This document shows, in pieces, positions 26,315-34,905 of a stretch of DNA of 64,000 bases (positions are counted from its first letter, which is position 1; the number at the start of each line of letters is the position of its first letter). The notes under the pieces are model-generated. The model was not told the origin of the DNA and searched no databases. It worked only from the letters and a program-made list of their open reading frames with translations. The translations under genes and the position numbers were made by a program. This DNA comes from Catenuloplanes niger (lineage in GTDB: Bacteria > Actinomycetota > Actinomycetes > Mycobacteriales > Micromonosporaceae). The DNA lies in contig NZ_JAVDYC010000001.1 of assembly GCF_031458255.1 (NCBI RefSeq), positions 8,852,501-8,916,500 of the forward strand. The letters run 5' to 3'.

Positions 26315-27928
26315 GTGTATTCCAGACCCGGCAAGGTAGCGATTTTCGAACAGTTCGCGGCCGACGGAATCAACACGATGTTCGGCAATCCGGGAACGGT
26401 CGAGCAGGGCTTTCTGGACGTGCTGTCCGGCCTTCCCGGATTCGAGTACGTGCTGGCCCTGCAGGAGACCGTCGCGGTCGCCGCCGCCGACGGGTACGCC
26501 CGGGCCGCCGGCGCGCCGGGCCTCGTCCAGCTGCACACCGGTGTCGGGCTGGGCAACGGCATCGGCATGCTCTACCAGGCGAAGCGGGGCCACTCCCCGC
26601 TGGTCGTGATCGCCGGCGAGGCGGGCATCGCGTACGACGCGATGGACGCGCAGATGGCGGTGAACCTGGTCGACATGGCGCGCCCGGTGACCAAGTACGC
26701 GACCCGGGTGGTGCACCCGGAGTCGCTGCTGCGCACCATCCGCCGCGCCGTCAAGATCGCGATGACGCCGCCGCGCGGACCGGTCTTCGTCGCCCTGCCG
26801 ATGGACGTGCTGGACGCGGAGACGACCGAGCCGGCGACGCCCAGCACCATCCCGAGCCGGGCGGTGGTGCCGGTGCCGGAGGAGCTGGACCGGGCCGCCG
26901 CGGCGCTGCGCCTGGCGGACAACCCGCTGGTCCTGATGGGCGACGGCGTCTCGGTCTCGCACGCGCAGGCGGAGCTCACCCGTGTCGCCGAGGCGCTCGG
27001 CGCACCGGTGTGGGGGGTGGACAACTCCGAGGTCAACATGGACGCCACCCACCCGCTCTACCGGGGCCAGCTGGGGCACATGTTCGGCGAGCACAGCGCC
27101 CGGATCGTCGGTGCCGCCGACGCGGTGCTGATCGTCGGCACGTACGTCTTCCCGGAGGTCTTCCCGTCCCTGGACAGCCCGTTCCGGGAGGGCGCCCGCA
27201 TCGTCCACATCGATCTGGACGAGTGGGAGATCGCGAAGAACTTCCCGGCCACGGTGGCGCTCGTCGCCGACCCGAAACCGACCCTCGCGGCCCTCGCCGA
27301 GCGGCTGGAACGCGACGGTGCCGTCCCGGCCGGCATCCCCGCCGGCCCGGGGTGGACCCGGACCCGCCCGGCCGACGACGCGCCGATGATCGAACTGTTC
27401 GCCGCGGAACTGGCGGCGCACGGCGGCGACGACCTGATCGTCTTCGACGAGGCGCTGACCGCCTCGCCGGGCCTGCTGCAGCAGTTGCCGGCGCGCAACC
27501 CGGGAAGCTACTTCCTGACCCGGGGCGGCTCGCTCGGCATCGGCATCCCGGGTGCGATCGGTGCGAAGCTCGCCCGCCCGGAGGCGCGGGTGGTCGGGTT
27601 CACCGGCGACGGCGGCAGCATGTACACGGTCCAGGCGCTCTGGACGGCCGCCCGGCACGACGTGGACGCCAAGTTCGTCATCTGCAACAACCACCGGTAC
27701 CAGCTGCTCGACCTGAACATCGAGCAGTACTGGCGGGAGCGGGGCATCGAGCCGCACGAGCACCCGGACGGCTTCGACCTGTCCCGGCCGGAGATCGACT
27801 TCGCGGCGCTGGCCCGCAGCCTCGGCGTGCCGGGGGAGCGGGTGCAGAAACCGGACGAGGTGGCCGGCGCGGTGCAGCGGATGCTCGCGCACACCGGGCC
27901 GTACCTCGTCGATCTCGTCACCGGATGA
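26315..27928 (+). CDS. thiamine-diphosphate-dependent enzyme (benzoylformate decarboxylase/acetolactate synthase-like)
   Basis: About 537 residues from GTG 26315, chosen for GTGAGGA upstream; the same frame opens at GTG 26270, which overlaps the previous stop. Three ThDP-fold domains: a Pyr domain with FGNPGTVEQGF and catalytic Glu51 in LALQETVAVAAADGYARA, a central domain with NPLVLMGDGVS, and a PP domain with GDGGSMYTVQALW...NN, the Mg-ThDP signature. Relatives decarboxylate 2-oxo acids or carboligate aldehydes. The substrate is unknown. Flanking DJ-1 proteins, which act on alpha-oxoaldehydes in known relatives, make a shared carbonyl substrate plausible. Confidence 0.85.
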   Translation: MYSRPGKVAIFEQFAADGINTMFGNPGTVEQGFLDVLSGLPGFEYVLALQETVAVAAADGYARAAGAPGLVQLHTGVGLGNGIGMLYQAKRGHSPLVVIAGEAGIAYDAMDAQMAVNLVDMARPVTKYATRVVHPESLLRTIRRAVKIAMTPPRGPVFVALPMDVLDAETTEPATPSTIPSRAVVPVPEELDRAAAALRLADNPLVLMGDGVSVSHAQAELTRVAEALGAPVWGVDNSEVNMDATHPLYRGQLGHMFGEHSARIVGAADAVLIVGTYVFPEVFPSLDSPFREGARIVHIDLDEWEIAKNFPATVALVADPKPTLAALAERLERDGAVPAGIPAGPGWTRTRPADDAPMIELFAAELAAHGGDDLIVFDEALTASPGLLQQLPARNPGSYFLTRGGSLGIGIPGAIGAKLARPEARVVGFTGDGGSMYTVQALWTAARHDVDAKFVICNNHRYQLLDLNIEQYWRERGIEPHEHPDGFDLSRPEIDFAALARSLGVPGERVQKPDEVAGAVQRMLAHTGPYLVDLVTG

Positions 27929-27933
27929 CCGGT

Positions 27934-27969
27934 CGCCCTCCGCCCGGGCGCGTCCCCGGGCGGAGGGCG
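27934..27969 (+). terminator. hairpin terminator after the ThDP enzyme
   Basis: A perfect 15-bp stem CGCCCTCCGCCCGGG / CCCGGGCGGAGGGCG with a 6-base loop, 5 bases after the stop. No T run, as is common in actinomycetes, so it may attenuate rather than stop transcription into 28009. Confidence 0.65.
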
Positions 27970-28008
27970 CCCACCACCAGCCACGATCCAGGAAGCCGGT
28001 TACCGACC

Positions 28009-28671
28009 ATGGTTGACATCATCCTTCGCCCGGAGGGGCAACTGGCCGGACGAGCGGTCGCGATCCTGATGGAGAGCGACTACGTCGAGCCGGAGATCGA
28101 CTACTACCGCCGGCGGTTCGCCGAGGAGGGCGCCGAGGTCGACCTCCTGACCCGCCTCTGGGGCGAGCCCCGCCTGACCTTCTCCGGCCACGAGCACGGC
28201 CTGCCGATCACCGTGGACGGGGACCTGGAGGCGCTCGACGCCGCCGCGCTGCGCCGGTACGACGCGCTCATCGTGCCGTCCGGCATGGTCGCCGACCGTC
28301 TCCGGTACGCCGAGACCGCCGGCGACCTCTCGCCCGCCGTCCGGCTGCTGCGCACCGCGTTCGCCGAGCCGAGCGTCCTCAAAGGAGTGATTTGCCACGG
28401 GATGTGGCTGCTCGCGCCGATCCCCGACGTGGTCCGCGGCCGCCCCGTCACCTGCCACCACAACCTGGTGCACGACGTGCGCAACATGGGCGCGCACTAC
28501 GCCGACCAGGACGTCGTCGTCGACGGCGATCTGGTCACCGCCCGATCGGCCGATCACTGTCACGTCTTCGCCCGCACGCTGATCGACCTGATCGCCGCCC
28601 GCGCCGCACGCCGCGACCGGCGGTGGTGGCGGGCCAGCGTGCCGACCCGCAGGGAGGTCTCCGGTGCCTGA
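28009..28671 (+). CDS. second DJ-1/PfpI-family protein
   Basis: A 220-residue protein: GRAVAILMESDYVEPEIDYYRRRF, YDALIVPSGMVADRL, nucleophile elbow GVICHGMWLLAP with Cys129, and C-terminal DGDLVTARSADHCHVFARTLID. Its Glu after the first strand and short length suit the PfpI/protease I-like subgroup rather than the Hsp31 type at 25449. The last codons overlap the GTG of the AGE-family gene (28664), so the two are translationally coupled. Activity is not predictable beyond the superfamily. Confidence 0.82.
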   Translation: MVDIILRPEGQLAGRAVAILMESDYVEPEIDYYRRRFAEEGAEVDLLTRLWGEPRLTFSGHEHGLPITVDGDLEALDAAALRRYDALIVPSGMVADRLRYAETAGDLSPAVRLLRTAFAEPSVLKGVICHGMWLLAPIPDVVRGRPVTCHHNLVHDVRNMGAHYADQDVVVDGDLVTARSADHCHVFARTLIDLIAARAARRDRRWWRASVPTRREVSGA

Positions 28672-30478
28672 GTCATCGCGCCACCGCCTGACCGTGTCCG
28701 ACCTGGTCACCGGCTACGTAACCGCGCACGACCCGGTCCGCCGCCTGATCGGCCTGCGCACGTCCGATCAGACCGCGGTCTCGGTCCGGTACTCGCCCGA
28801 GGTGTACGCCGAGCACCTGCGCAACCTCGGCGAGCCGGCCCGCGCGGCCACCTCCGACCTCGGCGCGCTGCTCGTCCCGGGCCGGCACCTGTTCGCGTAC
28901 GGCATCCTCGACCTGCCGGACGGCGAGTTCGAGGCGCACCGGCTGGTCGTCTCCGGCGAGGCGGGCGGCGACTTCCCGTTCGAGCGGCCGCAGTGGTGGC
29001 CGGCGCAGGTGCGTGAGCTGGCCCGCTTCTACCGGCGGGCGCAGTTCGGCGACGGGCCGGTGGACATGCGCGACTACCGGACGGTGCTGCGGCTCGGCGG
29101 CGACAAGGCCGACTCGTTCCTGCAGGAGACCGACACGCTGTCCCGGCTGATCTACGGGATGAGCACCGCGTTCCTGCTCACCGGCGAGGAGGACCTGCTG
29201 TCGGTCGCCGAGGCGGGCACCGCGTACCTGCGCGAGCACATGCGCTTCGTCGACCGCGACCACGACGTCGTCTACTGGTACCACGGCATCGACGTGCGCG
29301 ACGGCACCGAGGTGAAGCTCTTCACGTCCGAGTTCGGCGACGACTACGCGGCGATCCCGGCGTACGAGCAGATCTACGCGCTCGTCGGGCTGACCCAGAC
29401 GTACCGGCTGACCGGCGACCCGGCGATCCTCGCGGACATCGAGGCGACGCTGCGGCTGATCCGCCGGTTCTTCCACGACCCGGAGCACGGCGGCTGGTTC
29501 TCCCACCTGGACCCGTTCGACCTGAGCCCGGACCACGAATCGCTGCGGCACAACCGGATGCGCAAGAACTGGAACTCGATCGGTGACCACGCGCCCGCGT
29601 ACCTGATCAACCTGTACCTGGCCACCGGCCGGCCGGAGTACGCGGACATGCTCGTCGAGTCCGCGGACCTGATCGTGTCCCGGTTCGCCGAGCCGGGCAG
29701 CCCGTTCGTGCAGGAGCGCTTCCACGCCGACTGGACGCCGGACCGGGCCTGGGGCTGGCAGCAGGACCGCGCGGTGGTCGGGCACAACCTCAAGATCGCG
29801 TGGAACCTGATGCGGCTGTCGGCGCTGCGGCCGGACCCGGCGTACCGGCGGCTCGCGGAGCGGATCGGGCGCAGCATGCCCGGCCTCGGCGCCGACCTGC
29901 GCCGCGGCGGCTGGTACGACGTGCTGGACCGGACCCCGTCCGACTCCGGCCGGCACCGGTTCACCTGGCACGACCGCAAGGCGTGGTGGCAGCAGGAGCA
30001 GGGCATCCTGGCGTACCTGATCCTGGCCGGGCACACCGGCGACGCCGAGTATCTGCGCCAGGCCCGCGAGTCGGCGGCGTTCTACAACGCGTTCTTCCTC
30101 GACCACGACGAGGGCGGCGTCTACTTCAACGTGCTGGCCAACGGCCTGCCGTACCTGCTCGGCGACGAGCGCCTCAAGGGCAGCCACTCGATGAGCATGT
30201 ACCACGCCACCGAGCTCGGCCTGCTCGCCACCGTCTACCAGCGGCTGCTGATCCGCCGCGAGCCGATGGACCTGTGGTTCCGGCCGCGCCCGGACGGCTT
30301 CGCGGACCGCCGGCTGCGTGTCGCGCCCGACCTGTTGCCCCCCGGCCGGGTCCGGCTGGCCGCCGTCGAGGTGGACGGCCACCCCTACCACGACTTCGAT
30401 CCGGCGACGATGCACGTCACCCTGCCCCGCTCCGCCACCGACCTGGTGGTCCGGGCCCGGCTGGTCGGCGTCGAGTGA
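28664..30478 (+). CDS. AGE-family (N-acylglucosamine 2-epimerase-like) protein, long form
   Basis: 604 residues against about 400 for typical AGE or cellobiose epimerases. The (alpha/alpha)6 barrel spans about residues 140-530, with signature segments YEQIYALVGLTQTYRLTGD, GHNLKIAWNLMRL and RKAWWQQEQGILAYLIL and a final SMSMYHATELG. Catalytic histidines expected in H-N-L-K and similar motifs are present. An extra N-terminal beta-rich domain (1-130) and a C-terminal domain (about 535-604, ending VVRARLVG) are unassigned. The family isomerises or epimerises free sugars at C2. It sits directly before the STAS-glgX cassette, suggesting a sugar or oligosaccharide substrate tied to glucan breakdown (inference). 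Confidence 0.78.
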   Translation: MPESSRHRLTVSDLVTGYVTAHDPVRRLIGLRTSDQTAVSVRYSPEVYAEHLRNLGEPARAATSDLGALLVPGRHLFAYGILDLPDGEFEAHRLVVSGEAGGDFPFERPQWWPAQVRELARFYRRAQFGDGPVDMRDYRTVLRLGGDKADSFLQETDTLSRLIYGMSTAFLLTGEEDLLSVAEAGTAYLREHMRFVDRDHDVVYWYHGIDVRDGTEVKLFTSEFGDDYAAIPAYEQIYALVGLTQTYRLTGDPAILADIEATLRLIRRFFHDPEHGGWFSHLDPFDLSPDHESLRHNRMRKNWNSIGDHAPAYLINLYLATGRPEYADMLVESADLIVSRFAEPGSPFVQERFHADWTPDRAWGWQQDRAVVGHNLKIAWNLMRLSALRPDPAYRRLAERIGRSMPGLGADLRRGGWYDVLDRTPSDSGRHRFTWHDRKAWWQQEQGILAYLILAGHTGDAEYLRQARESAAFYNAFFLDHDEGGVYFNVLANGLPYLLGDERLKGSHSMSMYHATELGLLATVYQRLLIRREPMDLWFRPRPDGFADRRLRVAPDLLPPGRVRLAAVEVDGHPYHDFDPATMHVTLPRSATDLVVRARLVGVE

Positions 30479-30505
30479 CCGGCACCGAACGGAGGCGAGG
30501 ACGCC

Positions 30506-30841
30506 ATGCGCGTCGAGAAATCCGTCCAGCGGGACGTCACCATCCTGTCGCTCATCGGTGAGCTGGACGGCATGACGGCCGCCGAGGTCTACACCGACAT
30601 CCAGGCCGACCTGCCGGAGCGGGGCGACCTGCTGCTCGACCTGGGCCACATGACGTACGTGTCCAGCGCCGGGCTGCGCATCCTGCTCCTGGTCTACCGG
30701 CAGGCCCGGCTGCGCCGGCAGCGGCTCGCCCTCGCGGCGGTCCCGCCGGACGTGCACGCGGTCATGTCCGCCACCGGATTCCTCGACTCGGTGCACGTCG
30801 CCGAATCGGTCCAGGACGGGCTGGAGGCGTTCGGCCGATGA
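30506..30841 (+). CDS. STAS-domain anti-sigma factor antagonist
   Basis: A 111-residue SpoIIAA-like protein: VTILSLIGELDGMTAAEVYTDI, then DLGHMTYVSSAGLRILLLVYR, where the second Ser of SSAGL is the usual phosphorylation site. In partner switching the unphosphorylated form binds the anti-sigma kinase and frees the sigma factor. The stop overlaps the glgX start (ATGA). First regulatory member of the cassette 30506-34905. Confidence 0.9.
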   Translation: MRVEKSVQRDVTILSLIGELDGMTAAEVYTDIQADLPERGDLLLDLGHMTYVSSAGLRILLLVYRQARLRRQRLALAAVPPDVHAVMSATGFLDSVHVAESVQDGLEAFGR

Positions 30842-32910
30842 CCACGACGCTGCCCGTCGGAGAACGCATCGGGCCCTACGAGGTCCGGCCCGGCGCACCA
30901 CTGCCGTTCGGCGCCACCGAGGTCGCGGACGGCATCACGTTCTCCGTGCACTCGCACAGCGCCGGCGCGATGGCCCTGGTCCTGTTCCGGACCGGGGTCC
31001 GGGAGCCGATCGCCACGCTGCCGTTCCCGCCGCACTTCCGGCGGGGCGCGGTCTACAGCATGACGGTCGTCGGACTGTCGGCGGACGGGCTCGAGTACGG
31101 CTACCTGGTCCGGGGCGAGGGCGACGACGGGACCGACCGGGTGCTGGCCGACCCGTACGCGCGGGCCTTCCCGGGCCGGGCGGAGTGGGGGCGGCCGGTG
31201 GACCCGGCGGACCCGTACCCGTACCGGGCCGGGGTGGTCCGCTCCGGGTTCGACTGGGGCGACGACGCCCCGCCCCGGATCCCGAAGCACGAGCTGATCG
31301 TCTACGAGGCGCACGTGCGCGGCTTCACCCGGCACCCGTCCTCCCGGGTGGCCGCGCCCGGCACCTTCGCCGGACTGGCCGAGAAGGTGCCGTACCTGCG
31401 CGACCTCGGGGTCAACTGCGTCGAGCTGATGCCGGTGCTCGAGTTCGACGAGTGCGACAACCCGCGCCACGACCCGGCGTCGGCGCACCGGCTCTACAAC
31501 TACTGGGGCTACAACACGGTCGGCTTCTTCGCGCCCAAGGCCGCCTACGGCACCCCGGACGACCTGCGCCGGCTGGTCCGGCGACTGCACGCGGAGGGGA
31601 TGGAGCTGCTGCTCGACGTGGTGCTCAACCACACCGCCGAGGGCGACGAGCGCGGACCGACCATCTCGTTCCGCGGCCTGGACAACGCGGCCTACTACAT
31701 GCTGACCGAGGACGGCGGGTACCGGAACTACAGCGGCACCGGCAACACGTTCAACGCCAACGACCCGGTGGCCCGCGCGTTCCTGCTCGACTGCCTGCGG
31801 TACTGGGTGACCGAGTTCCACGTCGACGGATTCCGGTTCGACCTGGCCTCGGCGCTCGGTCGCGGCCCGGACGGCACCCCGCTGGCCAACCCGCCGCTGC
31901 TGGAGGCGATCGCCGCGGACCCGGTGCTGCGCGACGTCACGCTGATCGCCGAGGCGTGGGACGCGGCCGGCCTCTACCAGGTGGGCAGCTTCCCGGACTA
32001 CGGCCGCTGGGCGGAGTGGAACGGCCGGTACCGCGACGCGCTGCGCGGCTTCCTGCGCGGCGACCCCGGCCGGGTCGGTGACCTCGCCACCCGGCTGGTC
32101 GGCTCGCCCGACCTGTACGGCGGCCGCGGCCCCGCCTCGTCGATCAACTTCGTCACCGCGCACGACGGCTTCACGCTGCGCGACCTGGTCTCCTACGACG
32201 AGAAGCACAACGACGCCAACGGCGAGGGCAACCGGGACGGCGACGACCACAACCTCTCCTGGAACTGCGGCGCCGAGGGCCCGACGGACGACCCGCAGGT
32301 GCTGGCGCTGCGCGATCGGCAGACCCGCAACGCCCTGCTGCTGTTGCTGTGCAGCCACGGCGTGCCGATGCTGCAGGCCGGCGACGAACTCGGCCGCACC
32401 CAGCTGGGCAACAACAACGCGTACTGCCACGACGGCGAGCTCACCTGGCTGGACTGGGGCCCGGCCGCGCGCGACGCCGGCCTGCTGCGCTTCACCCGGG
32501 ACGCGATCGCGTTCCGCCGCGCCCACCCGGTGCTGCACGTCGCCACGCACGTCGGCGACGACGGGGACGGACCCGTCGACGTGAGCTGGCACGGTACGCG
32601 GCCCGGCCGGCCGGACTGGTCACCCGCGGCCCGCCTGCTGGCCGTCATGCTCCGCGGCGCACCGACGCCCGGATACGGGCAGGACATCGTCTACCTGGCC
32701 GCCAACACGCACTGGGAGCCGGTCGAGGTGCACCTGCCGGACCTGCCCGCCGGGCTGCGCTGGGCGCGCTTCGCCGACACGTACGACGCCGAGCCGTCGG
32801 TGCCGCCCGGCTGGGAGCGTGCCGTCGCCGACCCGGCCCGGCTGCCGGTCGGACCCCGGTCGGTGGTGGTGCTCACCGCCGTACCCGCTGATGAGGAGGA
32901 CTCGAGATGA
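30838..32910 (+). CDS. glgX: glycogen debranching enzyme
   Basis: A 690-residue GH13 isoamylase-type enzyme that hydrolyses alpha-1,6 branches of glycogen or limit dextrin. An N-terminal CBM48-like domain (ATEVADGITFSVHSHSAGAMAL) precedes the barrel: VVLNHTAEG, GFRFDLAS with nucleophile Asp335, LIAEAWD with Glu372, and FVTAHDGFTLRDL. The family segment PMLQAGDELGRTQLGNNNAY is present. It overlaps both neighbouring STAS genes by 4 bases (ATGA), so it is translated inside a partner-switching cassette. That unusual placement suggests debranching is co-controlled with the regulatory switch. Confidence 0.94.
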   Translation: MTTTLPVGERIGPYEVRPGAPLPFGATEVADGITFSVHSHSAGAMALVLFRTGVREPIATLPFPPHFRRGAVYSMTVVGLSADGLEYGYLVRGEGDDGTDRVLADPYARAFPGRAEWGRPVDPADPYPYRAGVVRSGFDWGDDAPPRIPKHELIVYEAHVRGFTRHPSSRVAAPGTFAGLAEKVPYLRDLGVNCVELMPVLEFDECDNPRHDPASAHRLYNYWGYNTVGFFAPKAAYGTPDDLRRLVRRLHAEGMELLLDVVLNHTAEGDERGPTISFRGLDNAAYYMLTEDGGYRNYSGTGNTFNANDPVARAFLLDCLRYWVTEFHVDGFRFDLASALGRGPDGTPLANPPLLEAIAADPVLRDVTLIAEAWDAAGLYQVGSFPDYGRWAEWNGRYRDALRGFLRGDPGRVGDLATRLVGSPDLYGGRGPASSINFVTAHDGFTLRDLVSYDEKHNDANGEGNRDGDDHNLSWNCGAEGPTDDPQVLALRDRQTRNALLLLLCSHGVPMLQAGDELGRTQLGNNNAYCHDGELTWLDWGPAARDAGLLRFTRDAIAFRRAHPVLHVATHVGDDGDGPVDVSWHGTRPGRPDWSPAARLLAVMLRGAPTPGYGQDIVYLAANTHWEPVEVHLPDLPAGLRWARFADTYDAEPSVPPGWERAVADPARLPVGPRSVVVLTAVPADEEDSR

Positions 32911-33227
32911 CCCTGAGGATCGACACGACCGTCACGGAAGGGCTGGCCACAGTGGTGCTGGAGGGCGAGGCGGACAGCCGCTCGGCGCCCTCGCTGTACG
33001 AGACGATCCGGCGGATCAGCGCCACGCCGGTGACCCGGCTCGTGCTGGACGTGGAGCGGCTCACCTACCTCTCCTCGGCCGGGCTGCGCTGTCTGGTCTA
33101 CGCCCACCAGCAGCTCGGCCGGTCGGTGCGGATCGTGATCACCAACGCGTCGGCGGAGGTGGCCGAGACGATCCGGCTGACCGGCTTCGACCACAGCGTC
33201 ACGCTCGTCGACCGGGCCGCCACGTGA
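32907..33227 (+). CDS. second STAS-domain anti-sigma factor antagonist
   Basis: A 106-residue protein: ATVVLEGEADSRSAPSLYETI and LDVERLTYLSSAGLRCLVYAHQ, with the phosphorylatable Ser in SSAGL intact. ATGA overlap with glgX upstream and GTGA overlap with the ATPase downstream. It is distinct in sequence from the STAS protein at 30506, so the two probably serve different or sequential steps. Confidence 0.9.
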   Translation: MTLRIDTTVTEGLATVVLEGEADSRSAPSLYETIRRISATPVTRLVLDVERLTYLSSAGLRCLVYAHQQLGRSVRIVITNASAEVAETIRLTGFDHSVTLVDRAAT

Positions 33228-33655
33228 GCGGCTACCGGCTCCGGCTGAACGGCGGTCCGCCCGGCGCCCTGCCCGTCCTGGTCACCCGGCTCGCCACCGA
33301 CGCCGGACTGAGCACCGCCCAGGGATACCGGCTCCGGCTGGCCGCGGACGAGCTGGTCACCAACGCGCGGGAGCACGGCTACCGAGGCCGGGACGGTCTG
33401 ATCGAGGTCAGCGGCGGGCTCCGGGCGGACGCGGCGTGGTTGCGGATCGAGGACTGCGCGCCGCCGTTCGACCCCTCGGCGCACCCGCTGGGCGAACCGC
33501 CCTACGCCGGCACCGGCGCGCTGACCGGCCGGCTCGGCGGCTGCGGCCTGCTGCTGGCCCGGCGCAGTGTGGACGCGCTGACCTGGGAGTACGCGGACGG
33601 GCGGAACCGGACCACGCTGTGTGTCCGGCGGCGCCGGGGAGTCGGTCGGGGATGA
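33224..33655 (+). CDS. SpoIIAB/RsbW-like ATP-binding anti-sigma kinase
   Basis: A 143-residue GHKL-ATPase. N box RLAADELVTNAREHGYRG, G1 region RIEDCAPPFDP, G2 region GRLGGCGLLLARRSVDAL, closing strand NRTTLCVRR. Such proteins phosphorylate STAS antagonists and hold sigma factors. GTG 33224 overlaps the STAS stop (GTGA) and the stop overlaps the phosphatase start (ATGA). Which sigma factor it binds is unknown; none is encoded in the window. Confidence 0.87.
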   Translation: MSGYRLRLNGGPPGALPVLVTRLATDAGLSTAQGYRLRLAADELVTNAREHGYRGRDGLIEVSGGLRADAAWLRIEDCAPPFDPSAHPLGEPPYAGTGALTGRLGGCGLLLARRSVDALTWEYADGRNRTTLCVRRRRGVGRG

Positions 33656-34905
33656 CCCCGGAGTCGCCGGTCAGCGGCCGGAGCGCGCTGGTCGTCGCGG
33701 AGTCCGTACCGCCCGCCGAGCTGCGGGCCGGGCTCGCCGGCCTCGGACTGCAGGTCCGGCACGCAGCCCCGGCGGAGCTGAGCGCGCGGCCGGCCCTGCT
33801 GCACGGCCACGCCGTCGTGCTGATCTCGGCCGCGCTGGGCCTGCAACGGGTGGCCACCCTGAGCCGCCGGCTCACCGCCCGCGGGGTCCGCCCGCCGGTG
33901 CTGGTGTTCGCGGACGGTGACCCGGCGGCGCTGGAGGCGTGCGCACGCGGCGGTTTCGACTACGTCGCGCCGCCCTACCTGCCCGGCCTGCTGCGCAGCC
34001 GGGTGTCGTCCGCCAAGGAACGGCACGACCTGGCCCGGGTGGTGGAGGCGATGGCGACCGAGGCGACACTGCTCGCCTACGAACGCGACCTGGTCAGCGC
34101 CCGCCAGTTGCAGACGAGCCTGCTGCCGGTGCCGATGCCGGTGCCGGACGGGTGGGACGCGGCGGTGCGGTACCGGCCGGCCGGCGAGGTGGCCGGGGAC
34201 TTCTACGACTGTTTCGACCTGCTGCACGGGCTGCGGCTCGGGTTCGTCGTCGCCGACGTGTGCGACAAGGGGCTGAGCGCGGCGCTGTTCATGGCGCTGA
34301 TCCGGACGCTGCTGCGGCACACCGCCGAGCACGCCGGGGCGTGGGAGCCGGCCGGCGGGCTGACCGGCGGCCGGTGGCCGGACCGTACGGCCCGGCCACC
34401 GGCGACGGGTGTGTCGCTCGGCGCCGGGCCGCTGCTGCAGGCCGTCACCGCCACCAACCGGTACCTCACCCGCAACCATCTGCGGGAGGGGTACTTCGTC
34501 ACGCTCTTCTTCGGCGTGCTGGACCCGGTCACCGGCGCCCTGCTGTACGTCAACGGCGGGCACAACCCGCCGCTGCTGCGCCGGGCCTCCGGCCGGCTGG
34601 AGTCGCTGCCCGCCAGCGGCCCGGCGCTCGGCATGGTCACCGATGCGGCGTACTCGGTCCGGATGCTGCGGCTCGACCCGGGCGACACGCTGTTCGCCTA
34701 CACCGACGGCGTGGTGGAGGCCCGGTCGCCGGGCGGCCGGCTGTTCGGCACCGACCGGCTCCGGCGGATCGTCGAGGCGCCGGTCGCCTCGGCGGACGCC
34801 CTGTTGTCCACGGTGGACCACGAGGTCGCCGCGCACGCCGACGGTGCGGCGCAGGCGGACGACATCACCATGCTCGCCCTGCGGCTGCCGGAGTCCCGGC
34901 CATAG
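33652..34905 (+). CDS. SpoIIE-type PP2C phosphatase with N-terminal receiver-like domain
   Basis: A 417-residue phosphatase. The N-terminal 120 residues have a receiver-like fold (SALVVAESVPPAEL, HAVVLISAALGLQ, PPVLVFADGDPAALE) but lack the phospho-acceptor Asp. A helical linker (SARQLQTSLLPVPMPVPDGW) leads to the PP2C core: GEVAGDFYDCF, VADVCDKGLSAALFMAL, TLFFGVLDPVTGALLYVNGGHNPPLL and QADDITMLALRL, with metal-binding aspartates intact. It would dephosphorylate the STAS proteins. Last gene of the cassette; its 3' end overlaps the convergent PKS gene by 41 bases. Confidence 0.9.
   Translation: MTPESPVSGRSALVVAESVPPAELRAGLAGLGLQVRHAAPAELSARPALLHGHAVVLISAALGLQRVATLSRRLTARGVRPPVLVFADGDPAALEACARGGFDYVAPPYLPGLLRSRVSSAKERHDLARVVEAMATEATLLAYERDLVSARQLQTSLLPVPMPVPDGWDAAVRYRPAGEVAGDFYDCFDLLHGLRLGFVVADVCDKGLSAALFMALIRTLLRHTAEHAGAWEPAGGLTGGRWPDRTARPPATGVSLGAGPLLQAVTATNRYLTRNHLREGYFVTLFFGVLDPVTGALLYVNGGHNPPLLRRASGRLESLPASGPALGMVTDAAYSVRMLRLDPGDTLFAYTDGVVEARSPGGRLFGTDRLRRIVEAPVASADALLSTVDHEVAAHADGAAQADDITMLALRLPESRP

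Noticed and set aside
30694-32592. 632-codon - strand frame opposite glgX
   Set aside because: Antisense shadow; no motif, and glgX is intact on the other strand.
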